The notes beneath the pieces were generated by a model. It was not told where the DNA came from. It did not search any database and was given only the letters and a program-made list of their open reading frames with translations. From assembly GCA_051293835.1 (NCBI GenBank), contig JBPKMA010000005.1, forward strand, positions 186,001 to 250,000: a stretch of 64,000 bases of DNA, read 5' to 3'. Positions 46,401 through 53,867 of the stretch are shown here, piece after piece. The position numbers and the translations under genes were made by a program. Every line of letters begins with the position of its first letter. Position 1 is the first letter of the stretch. The DNA comes from DATLZU01 sp051293835 (lineage in GTDB: Bacteria > Nitrospirota > Nitrospiria > Nitrospirales > Nitrospiraceae).

Positions 46401-47224
46401 AGGACGCGGCGGCAGCCGAAGGGCGGGCGGAGCACCACTTCCGGGTGATCCAATGTCCCATGAACCTCTATGAGACCGGGGCGCTCTACACACCGAACAC
46501 CGGTCCGGACCACCGGCTTACCGTGCTCGAGGCAGCTAGCCGGAAAGGCCTGGCCGTTCTGATCAACCGTCCGTTGAACGCAATTCCGTCACAAGAGGGC
46601 GGCATCGTGCGTCTCGCCGACTTGCCGAGCGAGCGGCAGGCGGTCACGTTCGACGAGCAGCGGCAACGAGTGGCCGAGCTGGAAAAAGAATACCGGCTCG
46701 ACATTGCCCCGCACGTACCTCACAGCGGTCATGGCATGGCGCCGGCGGACTATTTCGCCTGGGCCGATCAACTGGTTGAAATCCGGCCGCGGATCCAGGG
46801 GCTGGAGCATTGGGAACAAATAGAGACCCAGATGATCGCACCGCATGTCAACCAAGTAGTGCGGACGCTGGATTCGCTGTTGATGGGGCCGCCAGCGGAA
46901 CGCTGGGAAGTTTGGCGGAACCGCTACGTGCCTGAACTGTTGACGCTGCTGAAGGAAATGCGACGCGAAGCGACCGAGCGGAGCCGCAGCAGAACTGCTA
47001 CGATCGCACGCACGATCGATCCGCTGCTGCCGGAGGAGCGGCGCAAGGAATCTCTGTCGCGCAAGGCGCTGTGGATCTTGGCCAGTACACCCGGCGTCAC
47101 CAGCGTCCTCTGTGGTATGAGAACTACGGCGTATGTCGAGGATGCGCTAGGCGTGCTCCAATGGCCGCCCTTCGCCGATGTTCGCCGGGTGTACCAGACG
47201 TTGCGGGAACGCACGATGAGCTAG
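43496..47224 (+). CDS. Fusion of a DUF255 thioredoxin/YyaL-type protein with an aldo/keto reductase
   Basis: 1242 residues from a GTG at 43496 (AGGGGGA 8 nt upstream; ATG 43505 is an alternative). Part 1 (about 1-690) is the YyaL/SSP411 family: RLLQETSPYLLQHAYNPVDW, a thioredoxin-like CHWC motif, HGQGGWPMTVFLTP, and a six-hairpin glycosidase-like (alpha/alpha)6 region. Part 2 (about 755-1240) is an aldo/keto reductase with its tetrad D/Y (NLIDTSTNYMDGD), K (VVVISKIGY) and H (CLLHNPEYF). A linker of about 50 residues (nt about 45600-45755) contains ATPGGTAAFAVRAI, resembling the natural N-terminus of such reductases. Each half alone is a known family; the fusion is unusual. Confidence 0.85.
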   Translation: MNSMSSEHTGRRPNRLLQETSPYLLQHAYNPVDWYPWGEDALRRARELNRPILLSIGYSACHWCHVMERESFEDEEIARFMNEHFVCIKVDREERPDLDDIYMRATLAMNHGQGGWPMTVFLTPEQEPIFAGTYFPPTDRWGRPGFLTVLKKVADLWRNDPEGLRRQAAHLTARLKEEGQSINPMAVGEAELDAAVAQFAEEFDPRYGGFGEAPKFPPATGLSFLLRSYHRTGDAHTLHMVRKTLDAMAAGGMYDQIGGGFARYSTDERWLVPHFEKMLYDNALLARTYIEAYQVTEDASYRRIATEVLDYILREMTSPEGGFYSATDADSEGVEGKFFVWTPEEIRAVLLSEADARLFCAYYDITAAGNWVEPLASMSHKAVSIPNRLRPADETARELGLSVEELEAAVARLRPIVYEARRKRVPPGLDDKIITAWNGMMIGAMAEGGRVFGEIRYLRAARRAADFLLSALRRPDSRLFRTYRAGQARGAAFLEDYAWLADGLIDLYEAGAEERYLNEAVRLAEVIVTEFADDEHGGFFTTAKDHERLILRSREGLDGATPSSNAVAASALARLSYHFGREDFRQAAAHAIRAYGRQIARYPRAFAKSLAVADLLLQGPVELALVGSPGETAYEQLKAEMNRPYLPNRIIAHWDPARETTEHPLLRGKGLVQGRPALYICRNFACRQPITDAAEVAVTLTRDARPSGGDRSISKTLIGVRLAGCATPGGTAAFAVRAINRAAAFRDLSHGYTSLGSTGLTVSRLGFGTYRVNLQDPAHRAALAQALRQGCNLIDTSTNYMDGDSERLVGLVLADLIKQGELAREEVVVISKIGYVQGENLKRAKAREKAGKPYPEMVKYGEDVWHCLHPDFLADQLARSLDRLGLDTLDVCLLHNPEYFLSDAKRRGEADAASVRDRFYQRLEAAFRYFETQVAAGRLCWYGVSSNTCTAEPDDLEATSLTRMLEVAKDAAAAEGRAEHHFRVIQCPMNLYETGALYTPNTGPDHRLTVLEAASRKGLAVLINRPLNAIPSQEGGIVRLADLPSERQAVTFDEQRQRVAELEKEYRLDIAPHVPHSGHGMAPADYFAWADQLVEIRPRIQGLEHWEQIETQMIAPHVNQVVRTLDSLLMGPPAERWEVWRNRYVPELLTLLKEMRREATERSRSRTATIARTIDPLLPEERRKESLSRKALWILASTPGVTSVLCGMRTTAYVEDALGVLQWPPFADVRRVYQTLRERTMS

Positions 47225-47255
47225 AATCGTTCTTGTTTCTTGGAGGACATATCGG

Positions 47256-47846
47256 ATGTTGAGAGTCTGGCCGACCGACCGTGCGTTCATTTGGCTGCTC
47301 TGTCTCTGGGTGTTGTCCTGGGGGAGCGGATGCGCAAGCCGTGCGTCGTCCGTCACGATCGATCAATCCCAACAGCCGACGATGCGGACACCTCCGACCG
47401 AGGAGCGGGTCGTGGCAGCGCCGCTGAAAGAGATCCCGCCTCCTGAATCTCCGCTCGCCTCTGCCCGAGTCGTGCCACCGCCGCCCGACCTGGCGGACGA
47501 GCGGCCGACCACACGGTATTTGCTCGATATCCCGTTCGACTTCGATCAAGCCAGCCTGCGACTCGACGCCATTGCGATGGTCGAGGCCAACGCCCGGCGT
47601 CTGCAGGAAGACGGCGTCAAGAAGGTGTTGCTGGAGGGTCGGGCTGATGAAATCGGGACATCCGAATACAATCTGGTGTTGGGTGAACGCCGCGCGCGGG
47701 GGGTGAAACATTACCTCGAAAGCCTTGGGCTGGTTCCGCTCGTCATCGATACGACGAGCTACGGCAAGGACCGGCCCCTCTGCACCCAACACAGCGCCGA
47801 ATGCTGGCAAAAGAACCGCAGCGTCCGCTTCATCGTCCGCGAATAA
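47256..47846 (+). CDS. OmpA/Pal-type outer-membrane lipoprotein
   Basis: 196 residues. A lipoprotein signal with a lipobox at LSWGSGC (Cys about 27), a Pro-rich spacer, then an OmpA C-terminal domain (about 88-195): IPFDFDQASLRLDAIAMVEA, VLLEGRADEIGTSEYNLVLG and ERRARGVKHYLESLG, which binds peptidoglycan diaminopimelate. Two cysteines near the end (LCTQHSAECW) are atypical and may form a disulphide. GGAGG lies upstream. No tol genes accompany it, so it may be a Pal paralogue. Confidence 0.88.
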   Translation: MLRVWPTDRAFIWLLCLWVLSWGSGCASRASSVTIDQSQQPTMRTPPTEERVVAAPLKEIPPPESPLASARVVPPPPDLADERPTTRYLLDIPFDFDQASLRLDAIAMVEANARRLQEDGVKKVLLEGRADEIGTSEYNLVLGERRARGVKHYLESLGLVPLVIDTTSYGKDRPLCTQHSAECWQKNRSVRFIVRE

Positions 47847-48109
47847 GATTCCCCCTCCTGCCCGCGGGCTGTCAGGCATTCCTTTTTCTGTTTGTTCACC
47901 AAAGGCTGTTTCTTCTCTTGACCCTCTCTTGACCCGCCACACCCTTTCAATGACTCATCCGTCCCTCCATCCGGGGAGGTTGTTTACCCAGATTTAACGG
48001 TCTGGTGACCAAGTTGGAACGAAGCGCCAGTATCGTCTGATGTGAAAAAGGGAAAGAGCGTGAGGCCCTGGCCAAGAGGTCGGAGGGGCTCCAAGGAGGT
48101 GAAAGAAGG
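47847..48109 (+). promoter_or_regulatory. Intergenic region upstream of the small membrane protein
   Basis: 263 bp without a gene. It contains TTTACC (47983-47988) and TTTAACG (47993-47999), a weak half-site pair similar in sequence, with a spacing of 10 bp, to the repeat upstream of pstS. A perfect ribosome site AAGGAGGTGA ends it. Confidence 0.3.
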
Positions 48110-48331
48110 ATGGAGGGCTTGGAGAACTTGTTGCTTTTTTTCGGTGTCGCAGGGTGTCTTCTGGCTCTGCTGATCCACGCGATCCTGACCTTGAGCGGGA
48201 TGCGCGAAAAAAGGATCTATCCGCTGTTGCGGGTCAAGGCGCCTGACGGCAGCGTAAGTCCAGTGGTGCAGGTCAGGCCGGACCGTCATGAACAGGGGCG
48301 ACTATGCTGGCGTACGCTGTCTGAAGGATGA
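48110..48331 (+). CDS. Small single-pass membrane protein
   Basis: 73 residues: a transmembrane helix (about 7-29, LLLFFGVAGCLLALLIHAIL) and a cytoplasmic-looking tail of basic and polar residues. AAGGAGGTGAAAG precedes the ATG. The CBS gene follows 39 bp later on the same strand. No family is recognised. Confidence 0.65.
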   Translation: MEGLENLLLFFGVAGCLLALLIHAILTLSGMREKRIYPLLRVKAPDGSVSPVVQVRPDRHEQGRLCWRTLSEG

Positions 48332-48370
48332 ACCAGCTTTCACCATCACTTAAAGGGAGGAGGCAAAAAG

Positions 48371-48754
48371 ATGGTTGCCGTTAGCCAACTGATGACGCGG
48401 GATCTGGTCACCGTCGAGGCGGACACATCGGTGGTCGAGGTTGCGAAGTTGATGAAGGCGAGAAACATCGGCAGCGTGTTCGTCGAGCGGGACGGCGAGA
48501 TCGTTGGGATTGTCACTGAACCGGACATCGTCCGGAAGGTCGTCGGGGCTGACCGTGGACCGTACTTCATCCCCGTGGAAAAGATCATGAGCGCGCCGGT
48601 GATCGGCATCGACGAACACCGTCCGGTGACTGAAGCCGCGGATCTGATGGAGCAACATCGGATCCGCCATCTGGCGGTACGGCAAGGCGAGCGAATCGTG
48701 GGCATTCTATCAGTCAGAGATCTCCTGCATCCGGTCTCAATCGATGAATTTTGA
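48371..48754 (+). CDS. CBS-domain pair protein
   Basis: 127 residues, two CBS domains forming one Bateman module: VSQLMTRDLVTVEADTSVVE (about 4), GSVFVERDGEIVGIVTEPDI (about 36), KIMSAPVIGIDEHRPVTEAA and HLAVRQGERIVGILSVRDLL. Such modules bind adenosine nucleotides and act as energy sensors. It stands alone without an enzyme domain. AAGGGAGGAGG lies upstream of the ATG. It is followed immediately by psiE. Confidence 0.9.
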   Translation: MVAVSQLMTRDLVTVEADTSVVEVAKLMKARNIGSVFVERDGEIVGIVTEPDIVRKVVGADRGPYFIPVEKIMSAPVIGIDEHRPVTEAADLMEQHRIRHLAVRQGERIVGILSVRDLLHPVSIDEF

Positions 48755-48783
48755 GTGCCGACCGTAGGATGACGGAAGAAGTC

Positions 48784-49302
48784 ATGACGAAACTGGACAC
48801 GGTGTGTTCGGGCTTTCATTGGAATCCCGCCACCCGGTTCGTTCGCGCTGCCGGACGCCTGGCCGAAACCGACCTGACCGTCCTGTGGAGGAAGGGCATC
48901 AGGATGGTGCTCAGCTTATTGATCCTGACCATCCTGGCCGGACTCGCCGGCGGCGTGGTCAAGACCTTCCTGGACCTCCGTTTGCTCTTCTACACCGCTG
49001 TGGAGGTCGCGCTGCGCCAGGTCATCATCGATACCTTGGTCTTGCTGGCGCTGGTAGAGGTATTCAAAACCACCTTCGCCTATTTCTCAGAAGGACGGGT
49101 CAAGGTGACGTTTATCGTCGACACGGTTCTGGTCATGATGCTGACCGAAGTGATTTCCCAATGGTTTAAAGACGGTCCCTGGACTCGCCTCGCAATGCTG
49201 GGCGCCATTTTGCTGGCGTTGGGGGCGATGCGGATCGTCGCGGTCCGGTACTCGCCGAGGCAGAACGACGCGGGAGGACCACCGAGTGACCCCCTGTTTT
49301 GA
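48784..49302 (+). CDS. PsiE-family (phosphate-starvation-inducible) membrane protein
   Basis: 172 residues with four transmembrane helices (about 40-58, 72-92, 108-126 and 137-155), the topology and length of PsiE. VLSLLILTILAGLAGGVVKT and LVLLALVEVFKTTFAYF fit the family. E. coli psiE is induced by phosphate starvation, which agrees with the pst operon about 1 kb downstream. The start is uncertain: the ATG at 48784 follows GGAAGAAG; ATG 48769 and a TTG overlapping the CBS stop are alternatives. Confidence 0.7.
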   Translation: MTKLDTVCSGFHWNPATRFVRAAGRLAETDLTVLWRKGIRMVLSLLILTILAGLAGGVVKTFLDLRLLFYTAVEVALRQVIIDTLVLLALVEVFKTTFAYFSEGRVKVTFIVDTVLVMMLTEVISQWFKDGPWTRLAMLGAILLALGAMRIVAVRYSPRQNDAGGPPSDPLF

Positions 49303-49323
49303 GTTGAACGCTAGAGGGATGAC

Positions 49324-49556
49324 ATGGATCTTCGGACCTCAACAGCCGAAGCATTGGTGATGACAGCCCTGGAATGCGCGCAGACGCTCCGGCTGGATCA
49401 GCTCGCCGACCGGCTTCCGGAGCTCAGTTGGAGCTAACTGTTTGGCGCCGTAGACAGTCTGAGCCGTCGCGGGGCCATTCGGTTGAGGCGGCGGGGGGCG
49501 AGTACGAGCTCAGTCTTGTGCCGCACCGAGCCTACGCGTCGTCCAGCGTCGCATGA
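49324..49556 (+). pseudogene. Broken small helix-turn-helix-like gene (nonsense and frameshift)
   Basis: From an ATG at 49324 with AGAGGGATGA upstream the frame reads TAEALVMTALECAQTLRLDQ and LADRLPELSWS, then TAA at 49435-49437. The same frame continues LFGAVDSLSRRGAIRLRRRG. A second frame then ends GGEYELSLVPHRAYASSSVA at 49556. A CAA-to-TAA change would give SWSQLFGAVD, a good winged-helix pattern. The ancestor would be an about 75-residue DNA-binding-like protein. Confidence 0.6.
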
Positions 49557-49625
49557 GCGCCCGATCCCGCTGCCGGCCGACCGGTTGACAGCGACGGACA
49601 CCCATCCCAGGTACGATGTGCGAAA

Positions 49626-50051
49626 TTGTGCTGGCCAAGGCGGAGTCCTCTCCTCGTCGCTGAACCTTCTCCACAAGAGCCGTCGTGCGAGGAGTTAACG
49701 GCCTTGTTGGCCACGAGAGACGTGGCTTCTTTTTCCGACGTCCTACCCGCGTCTCTCCGGTATGTCTGCGATACGCTGTTGGAGTCCTTTTCGCAATGTC
49801 ACACCGCACCGGCCTGGGTCCAGGTGAGCGAGACCTGCGGTGCCACCGAGCCAGTCCATTCGGTACTGATCCGGGGATTCGGCCTTCGCGGAGCGCCGCA
49901 CGCGATGAGCGCCCGCATCGTTATCGTCCTGGAAGAACGCTCCTCCAGAGACGCCACCGCAATGCCGGTTACTTCTCCGGCACCACACGTACGTGACATG
50001 CTGGCACCGCGAGCGGTTCACGAATTTAACGTGGTTTTAACGTGGCGGTAA
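49626..50051 (+). CDS. Open frame of unknown status upstream of pstS
   Basis: A 141-codon frame with a TTG start and no ribosome site. The central part SLRYVCDTLLESFSQCHTAP, HSVLIRGFGLRG and SARIVIVLEERSS looks protein-like and weakly resembles the region before the helix-turn-helix of some PAS/LuxR regulators, but no DNA-binding domain follows. It could be another remnant. The pstS regulatory repeat lies inside its last codons, which speaks against an intact gene. Confidence 0.3.
   Translation: MCWPRRSPLLVAEPSPQEPSCEELTALLATRDVASFSDVLPASLRYVCDTLLESFSQCHTAPAWVQVSETCGATEPVHSVLIRGFGLRGAPHAMSARIVIVLEERSSRDATAMPVTSPAPHVRDMLAPRAVHEFNVVLTWR
50026..50045 (+). promoter_or_regulatory. Candidate Pho box upstream of pstS
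   Basis: Direct repeat of the 9-mer TTAACGTGG at 50026-50034 and 50037-50045, period 11 bp. TTCACG at 50017 is a weaker third copy. An 11-bp period is the hallmark of PhoB/PhoP binding sites, and TTAACG is close to the TTAACA half-site of Bacillus PhoP. It ends 59 bp before the pstS ATG. Confidence 0.6.
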
Positions 50052-50104
50052 TTGCCGAGAAACATGGCCGGCTTAGTGTTGTTCGACTCGAAAGGAGTCC
50101 AGTC

Positions 50105-51106
50105 ATGCGCACCATGACGAGAGCGATGGTCGGTTTTGCCCTAGCAGCTGGCTTACTGTGGTGGCTGCGCGTGGTGGATGCTCAACCAGCCGACCTGGTG
50201 AGGATCGATGGTTCTAGCACGGTCTTCCCGCTGACAGAGGCGGTGGCCGAAGAATTTCAAAAGGCCAAGCGAGAAGCCGCGAGAGTGACGGTCGGAATTT
50301 CGGGAACGGGCGGCGGGTTCAAGAAGTTCTGTCGCGGTGAGATTGATATCCAGGACGCATCGCGGCCGATCTTGGCCGAAGAAATGGAGGTATGCCGAAA
50401 GAACGGCGTCCGCTACTTCGAATTGCCCGTTGCCTTCGACGCGATCACCATCGTCGTCAGCCGTCAGAACACCTGGGTTGATGCTGTCACGGTGGCGGAA
50501 CTTAAACGCATGTGGGAACCGTCGGCTCAAGGGCGTGTGATGCGATGGCGACAGATCCGCCCGTCGTGGCCGGATGCCCCGCTCAAGCTGTTCGGAGCCG
50601 GCGCCGACTCGGGCACATTCGACTATTTCACCGAAGCCATCGTCGGCCACGTCAAGGCCAGCCGGGGTGATTACATGGCCAGCGAGGACGACAATGTTCT
50701 CGTCCAGGGCGTGGCAAGGGACAAACAGGCTTTCGGATATATTCCCATGGCGTACTATGAATTCAGTAAAGACAAGCTGCGGGCCGTCGCGGTGGATGCA
50801 GGCAAGGGCCCAGTCATGCCTTCCCGGGAGACCGTCGAGAACGGGACGTACTATCTGTCCCGCCCGATCTTTATTTACGTCAACGCCGACTCGGTGCGCC
50901 AGTCAGGCGTCAAACAGTTCGTCGAGTTCTATTTGACGAATGCCTCGACGCTGACTCTCGAGACGAATTACGTGCCGTTGTCTTCGCAGGGTTATCATCT
51001 GGTGCTCGATCATTTTCTCAGCGGCAAACTCGGGACCCGGTTCCATGGAGGCCAAACGCTGGGGGTCGCAGTGCGGGAACTACTCCGACGCGATGCCAAA
51101 CTGTGA
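50105..51106 (+). CDS. pstS: Phosphate ABC transporter, substrate-binding protein
   Basis: Periplasmic phosphate-binding protein of the high-affinity Pst transporter (333 residues). It has a signal peptide (about 1-26, cleavage near VDA-QPA) and the phosphate-site motifs IDGSSTVFPLTEAVAEEF (about 33), ISGTGGGFKKFCRG (about 65), QDASRPI and GADSGTFDYF (about 165). It belongs to the PstS/SphX subgroup rather than the E. coli type. The ATG at 50105 follows AAAGGAG; an ORF start at 50042 is rejected. It heads pstS-pstC-pstA-pstB-phoU. Confidence 0.93.
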   Translation: MRTMTRAMVGFALAAGLLWWLRVVDAQPADLVRIDGSSTVFPLTEAVAEEFQKAKREAARVTVGISGTGGGFKKFCRGEIDIQDASRPILAEEMEVCRKNGVRYFELPVAFDAITIVVSRQNTWVDAVTVAELKRMWEPSAQGRVMRWRQIRPSWPDAPLKLFGAGADSGTFDYFTEAIVGHVKASRGDYMASEDDNVLVQGVARDKQAFGYIPMAYYEFSKDKLRAVAVDAGKGPVMPSRETVENGTYYLSRPIFIYVNADSVRQSGVKQFVEFYLTNASTLTLETNYVPLSSQGYHLVLDHFLSGKLGTRFHGGQTLGVAVRELLRRDAKL

Positions 51107-51134
51107 ACGGAGTGGTGCGCCCGCCCGCTGATCG

Positions 51135-52064
51135 ATGAAGACTGAAGACGCGGAACCATGTTTGCAATTCGTCCGTTTGACTTCATCCCATCGGCGCCTA
51201 CAGGAGCGGGCCATAGAGGCCCTGCTCTTAGCAGCCGCGCTCGCCTCAGTAACAATCACGTTAGGGATTGCAGGCGTCCTCTTGTACGAATCGGTGGCGT
51301 TCTTCCGGACTGTCTCGCTGTTGGAGTTTTTCACTGACACACAGTGGACGCCGCTCTTTTCTGAACCCCACTACGGCATCATACCACTGGTGTGCGGGAC
51401 CGTCGTGACCACTGCAGTTGCACTGGCGGTCGCTGTTCCGGCGGGGACGGTCATCGCCGTCTATCTAAGTGAGTACGCCTCTTCAGTCCTGCGAGAAATC
51501 GTCAAACCAGTCATGGAATTGCTAAGCGCTGTTCCGACGGTGGTCTACGGGTACTTCGCGCTGCTGTTTGTAACGCCTCTGTTACAGCGAGTATGGCTGG
51601 AGCTTCCCGGGTTCAACATGTTGAGCGCCGGAATGGTGATCGGGATCATGATCATTCCGTACATCAGCTCGATCAGTGAGGACGCCATGCGCGCTGTGCC
51701 GATTGCTCTTCGGGAGGGATCGTATGCGCTGGGGGCAACCCCCATGCAGACCGCTCTGCGCGTGGTCGTCCCGTGCGCGTTGTCGGGGATGTCGGCCGCC
51801 TATGTGTTGGCTGTCTCCCGCGCAATCGGTGAAACGATGATCGTTGCGATCGCCGCCGGCATGCAACCCACGATGACTTGGAATCCGCTGGCGCCAGCCG
51901 CCACGCTCACGGCATATATTGTTCAGGTCAGTCTCGGTGATCTGCCCCACGGAAGCATTGGCTACCGGACGATTTTCGCGGCCGGCCTTGTGTTGTTTCT
52001 GACGACTTTGGTGTTCAACGTCGCCGGCCACATTTTGCGGAAGCGATTTCACCGGACCTACTGA
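51135..52064 (+). CDS. pstC: Phosphate ABC transporter permease PstC
   Basis: Inner-membrane permease of 309 residues with six predicted helices. The conserved block TVVYGYFALLFVTP and the EAA-loop region IALREGSYALGATPMQTALR are typical, as is AVSRAIGETMIVAIAAG near the end. It follows pstS by 28 bp and precedes pstA by 4 bp. Confidence 0.93.
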   Translation: MKTEDAEPCLQFVRLTSSHRRLQERAIEALLLAAALASVTITLGIAGVLLYESVAFFRTVSLLEFFTDTQWTPLFSEPHYGIIPLVCGTVVTTAVALAVAVPAGTVIAVYLSEYASSVLREIVKPVMELLSAVPTVVYGYFALLFVTPLLQRVWLELPGFNMLSAGMVIGIMIIPYISSISEDAMRAVPIALREGSYALGATPMQTALRVVVPCALSGMSAAYVLAVSRAIGETMIVAIAAGMQPTMTWNPLAPAATLTAYIVQVSLGDLPHGSIGYRTIFAAGLVLFLTTLVFNVAGHILRKRFHRTY

Positions 52065-52068
52065 GGAT

Positions 52069-52971
52069 TTGCAATCGTTGACACGGAAGTTCCGCACATT
52101 CAGAGAAGAGTTGTTCGCGGCTGCCGGACTGTTGACCATGTTGGTCGCCCTGTTCGCGCTTGGCGCTCTGTTGGTAGGGTTAGCGCTGGAGGGGTGGGAT
52201 CGTCTGTCCTGGCACTTTGTCATGGGCTATCCCTCGCGTTTTCCCGACCAGGCTGGCATCCTGCCGGCTTGGGTGGGCACCACCCTCGTGATGCTGGTGA
52301 CCGCCTTCGCCGCCGTTCCCCTGGGAATCGCTGCGGCCGTGTACTTGGAAGAATACGCGCCTAAGCACTGGTTGACGGACCTCCTCGAGGTTAACATCGC
52401 GAATTTGGCCGGCGTGCCTTCCATCATGTACGGCCTGATGGCACTGGGGCTCTTTGTTTACCGGTTCGGCCTTGGTCACAGCATTTTGACCGCTGGACTT
52501 ACGCTGGCATTGCTCATATTGCCGATGGTGATCATTGCGACGCGCGAAGCGATCCGTGGCGTACCGAACACAGTGCGCGAAGCCGCCTACGCGCTCGGTG
52601 CGACCAAGTGGCAGACGGTCAAGGACCATGTTGTTCCGAATTCGATGGGAGGCATTGTCACGGGCATCATTCTTGCGCTAACGCGCGCGATCGGCGAAAC
52701 GGCGCCGTTGATCACGGTCGGTGCGCTGTCGTTCGTCGCGTTCTTGCCACATCCTCCCTGGCAGGCGGACTTTCCATTTATTTCGTTCCAGTGGCTGCGG
52801 GATCCGTTCACGGTTCTTCCCCTGCAGATGTTCAACTGGGTGTCGAGGCCTCAGGAGGAATTTCATCGCAATGCGGCCGGAGCCGGGCTAGTCTTAATGG
52901 CGATGACGCTGGTCATGACCGCCCTGGCGATCTTCATTCGCGCACGATTTCGCAGGCGAATCCGCTGGTAA
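52069..52971 (+). CDS. pstA: Phosphate ABC transporter permease PstA
   Basis: Second permease subunit (300 residues). VPSIMYGLMALGLFVY and the EAA-loop region VREAAYALGATKWQTVKDHV with ALTRAIGETAPLI are conserved. No ATG is available near the expected start: a TTG at 52069, or a TTG at 52078 better spaced from GAGGA, is used. Confidence 0.92.
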   Translation: MQSLTRKFRTFREELFAAAGLLTMLVALFALGALLVGLALEGWDRLSWHFVMGYPSRFPDQAGILPAWVGTTLVMLVTAFAAVPLGIAAAVYLEEYAPKHWLTDLLEVNIANLAGVPSIMYGLMALGLFVYRFGLGHSILTAGLTLALLILPMVIIATREAIRGVPNTVREAAYALGATKWQTVKDHVVPNSMGGIVTGIILALTRAIGETAPLITVGALSFVAFLPHPPWQADFPFISFQWLRDPFTVLPLQMFNWVSRPQEEFHRNAAGAGLVLMAMTLVMTALAIFIRARFRRRIRW

Positions 52972-52981
52972 GCATGACAGG

Positions 52982-53758
52982 ATGACGATGGATTCCCCAT
53001 TGGTCAAAGCGGAAGTCAGGAACCTGAATTTCCATTATGGCTCGGTTCAGGTTCTTAAACAGCTCACGCTGACCATCGCCGAGCGCCGCGTGACTGCGGT
53101 GATCGGACCGTCCGGATGCGGGAAAACAACGTTCCTTCGATGCTTCAACCGAATGCACGATCTCTATCCCGGTAACCGCTACGAAGGAGAGATTGTTCTC
53201 TATCCCGATAAAACCAACATCCTGGATGCGGACCTCGATCCGATCGAAGTCCGCATACGCATGGGCATGGTCTTTCAGAAACCGAATCCGTTTCCCAAGT
53301 CCATTTATGAGAACGTGGCCTACGGTCTCAGAATTCGCGGTCGCCTCCGTAGAAGTGCGATTGACAACGCCGTTGAACGGGCGCTCATCGACGCCTCCTT
53401 GTGGCAGGAGGTCAAGGATCGGCTCCATGAACCTGCCTTCGCCTTGTCGGGCGGTCAACAGCAACGGCTGTGCATCGCTCGTGCTCTCGCCACGGACCCG
53501 GAAATGCTCCTGCTCGACGAGCCGACCTCGGCCTTGGATCCCAGCGCGACGGCCAGGATCGAGGAGTTGGTCAATCAACTCAAGCAAAAGATCACGATCA
53601 TCATCGTCACGCACAGTATGCAACAGGCCGCCCGGATCTCGGACTTCACCGCCTTCATGTACGCAGGATCGCTTGTGGAGTTCGGAACGACCGCGAAGAT
53701 GTTTACCAATCCGTCGAACCAACTGACGGAGGATTACATAACCGGGCGGTTCGGCTGA
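52982..53758 (+). CDS. pstB: Phosphate ABC transporter ATP-binding protein PstB
   Basis: ATPase of the Pst system (258 residues). Walker A GPSGCGKTTFLRCFNRMHD (about 41), Q-loop FQKPNPFPKSIYENVAYGLR, signature LSGGQQQRLCIARALA (about 155), Walker B LLLDEPTSALDP and the switch His in VTHSMQQA. The ATG at 52988 has a better spaced AGGA than 52982. Confidence 0.96.
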   Translation: MTMDSPLVKAEVRNLNFHYGSVQVLKQLTLTIAERRVTAVIGPSGCGKTTFLRCFNRMHDLYPGNRYEGEIVLYPDKTNILDADLDPIEVRIRMGMVFQKPNPFPKSIYENVAYGLRIRGRLRRSAIDNAVERALIDASLWQEVKDRLHEPAFALSGGQQQRLCIARALATDPEMLLLDEPTSALDPSATARIEELVNQLKQKITIIIVTHSMQQAARISDFTAFMYAGSLVEFGTTAKMFTNPSNQLTEDYITGRFG

Positions 53759-53867
53759 CCGACCATAAGGAATATGGAGCGATAAGTACGGCTCGCAAAG
53801 CGACACCTCTCTCCGCGCGTGATGTATCGCCCTTCCTGTTTTTCGAGATGACTCGTATCGAGGACCC

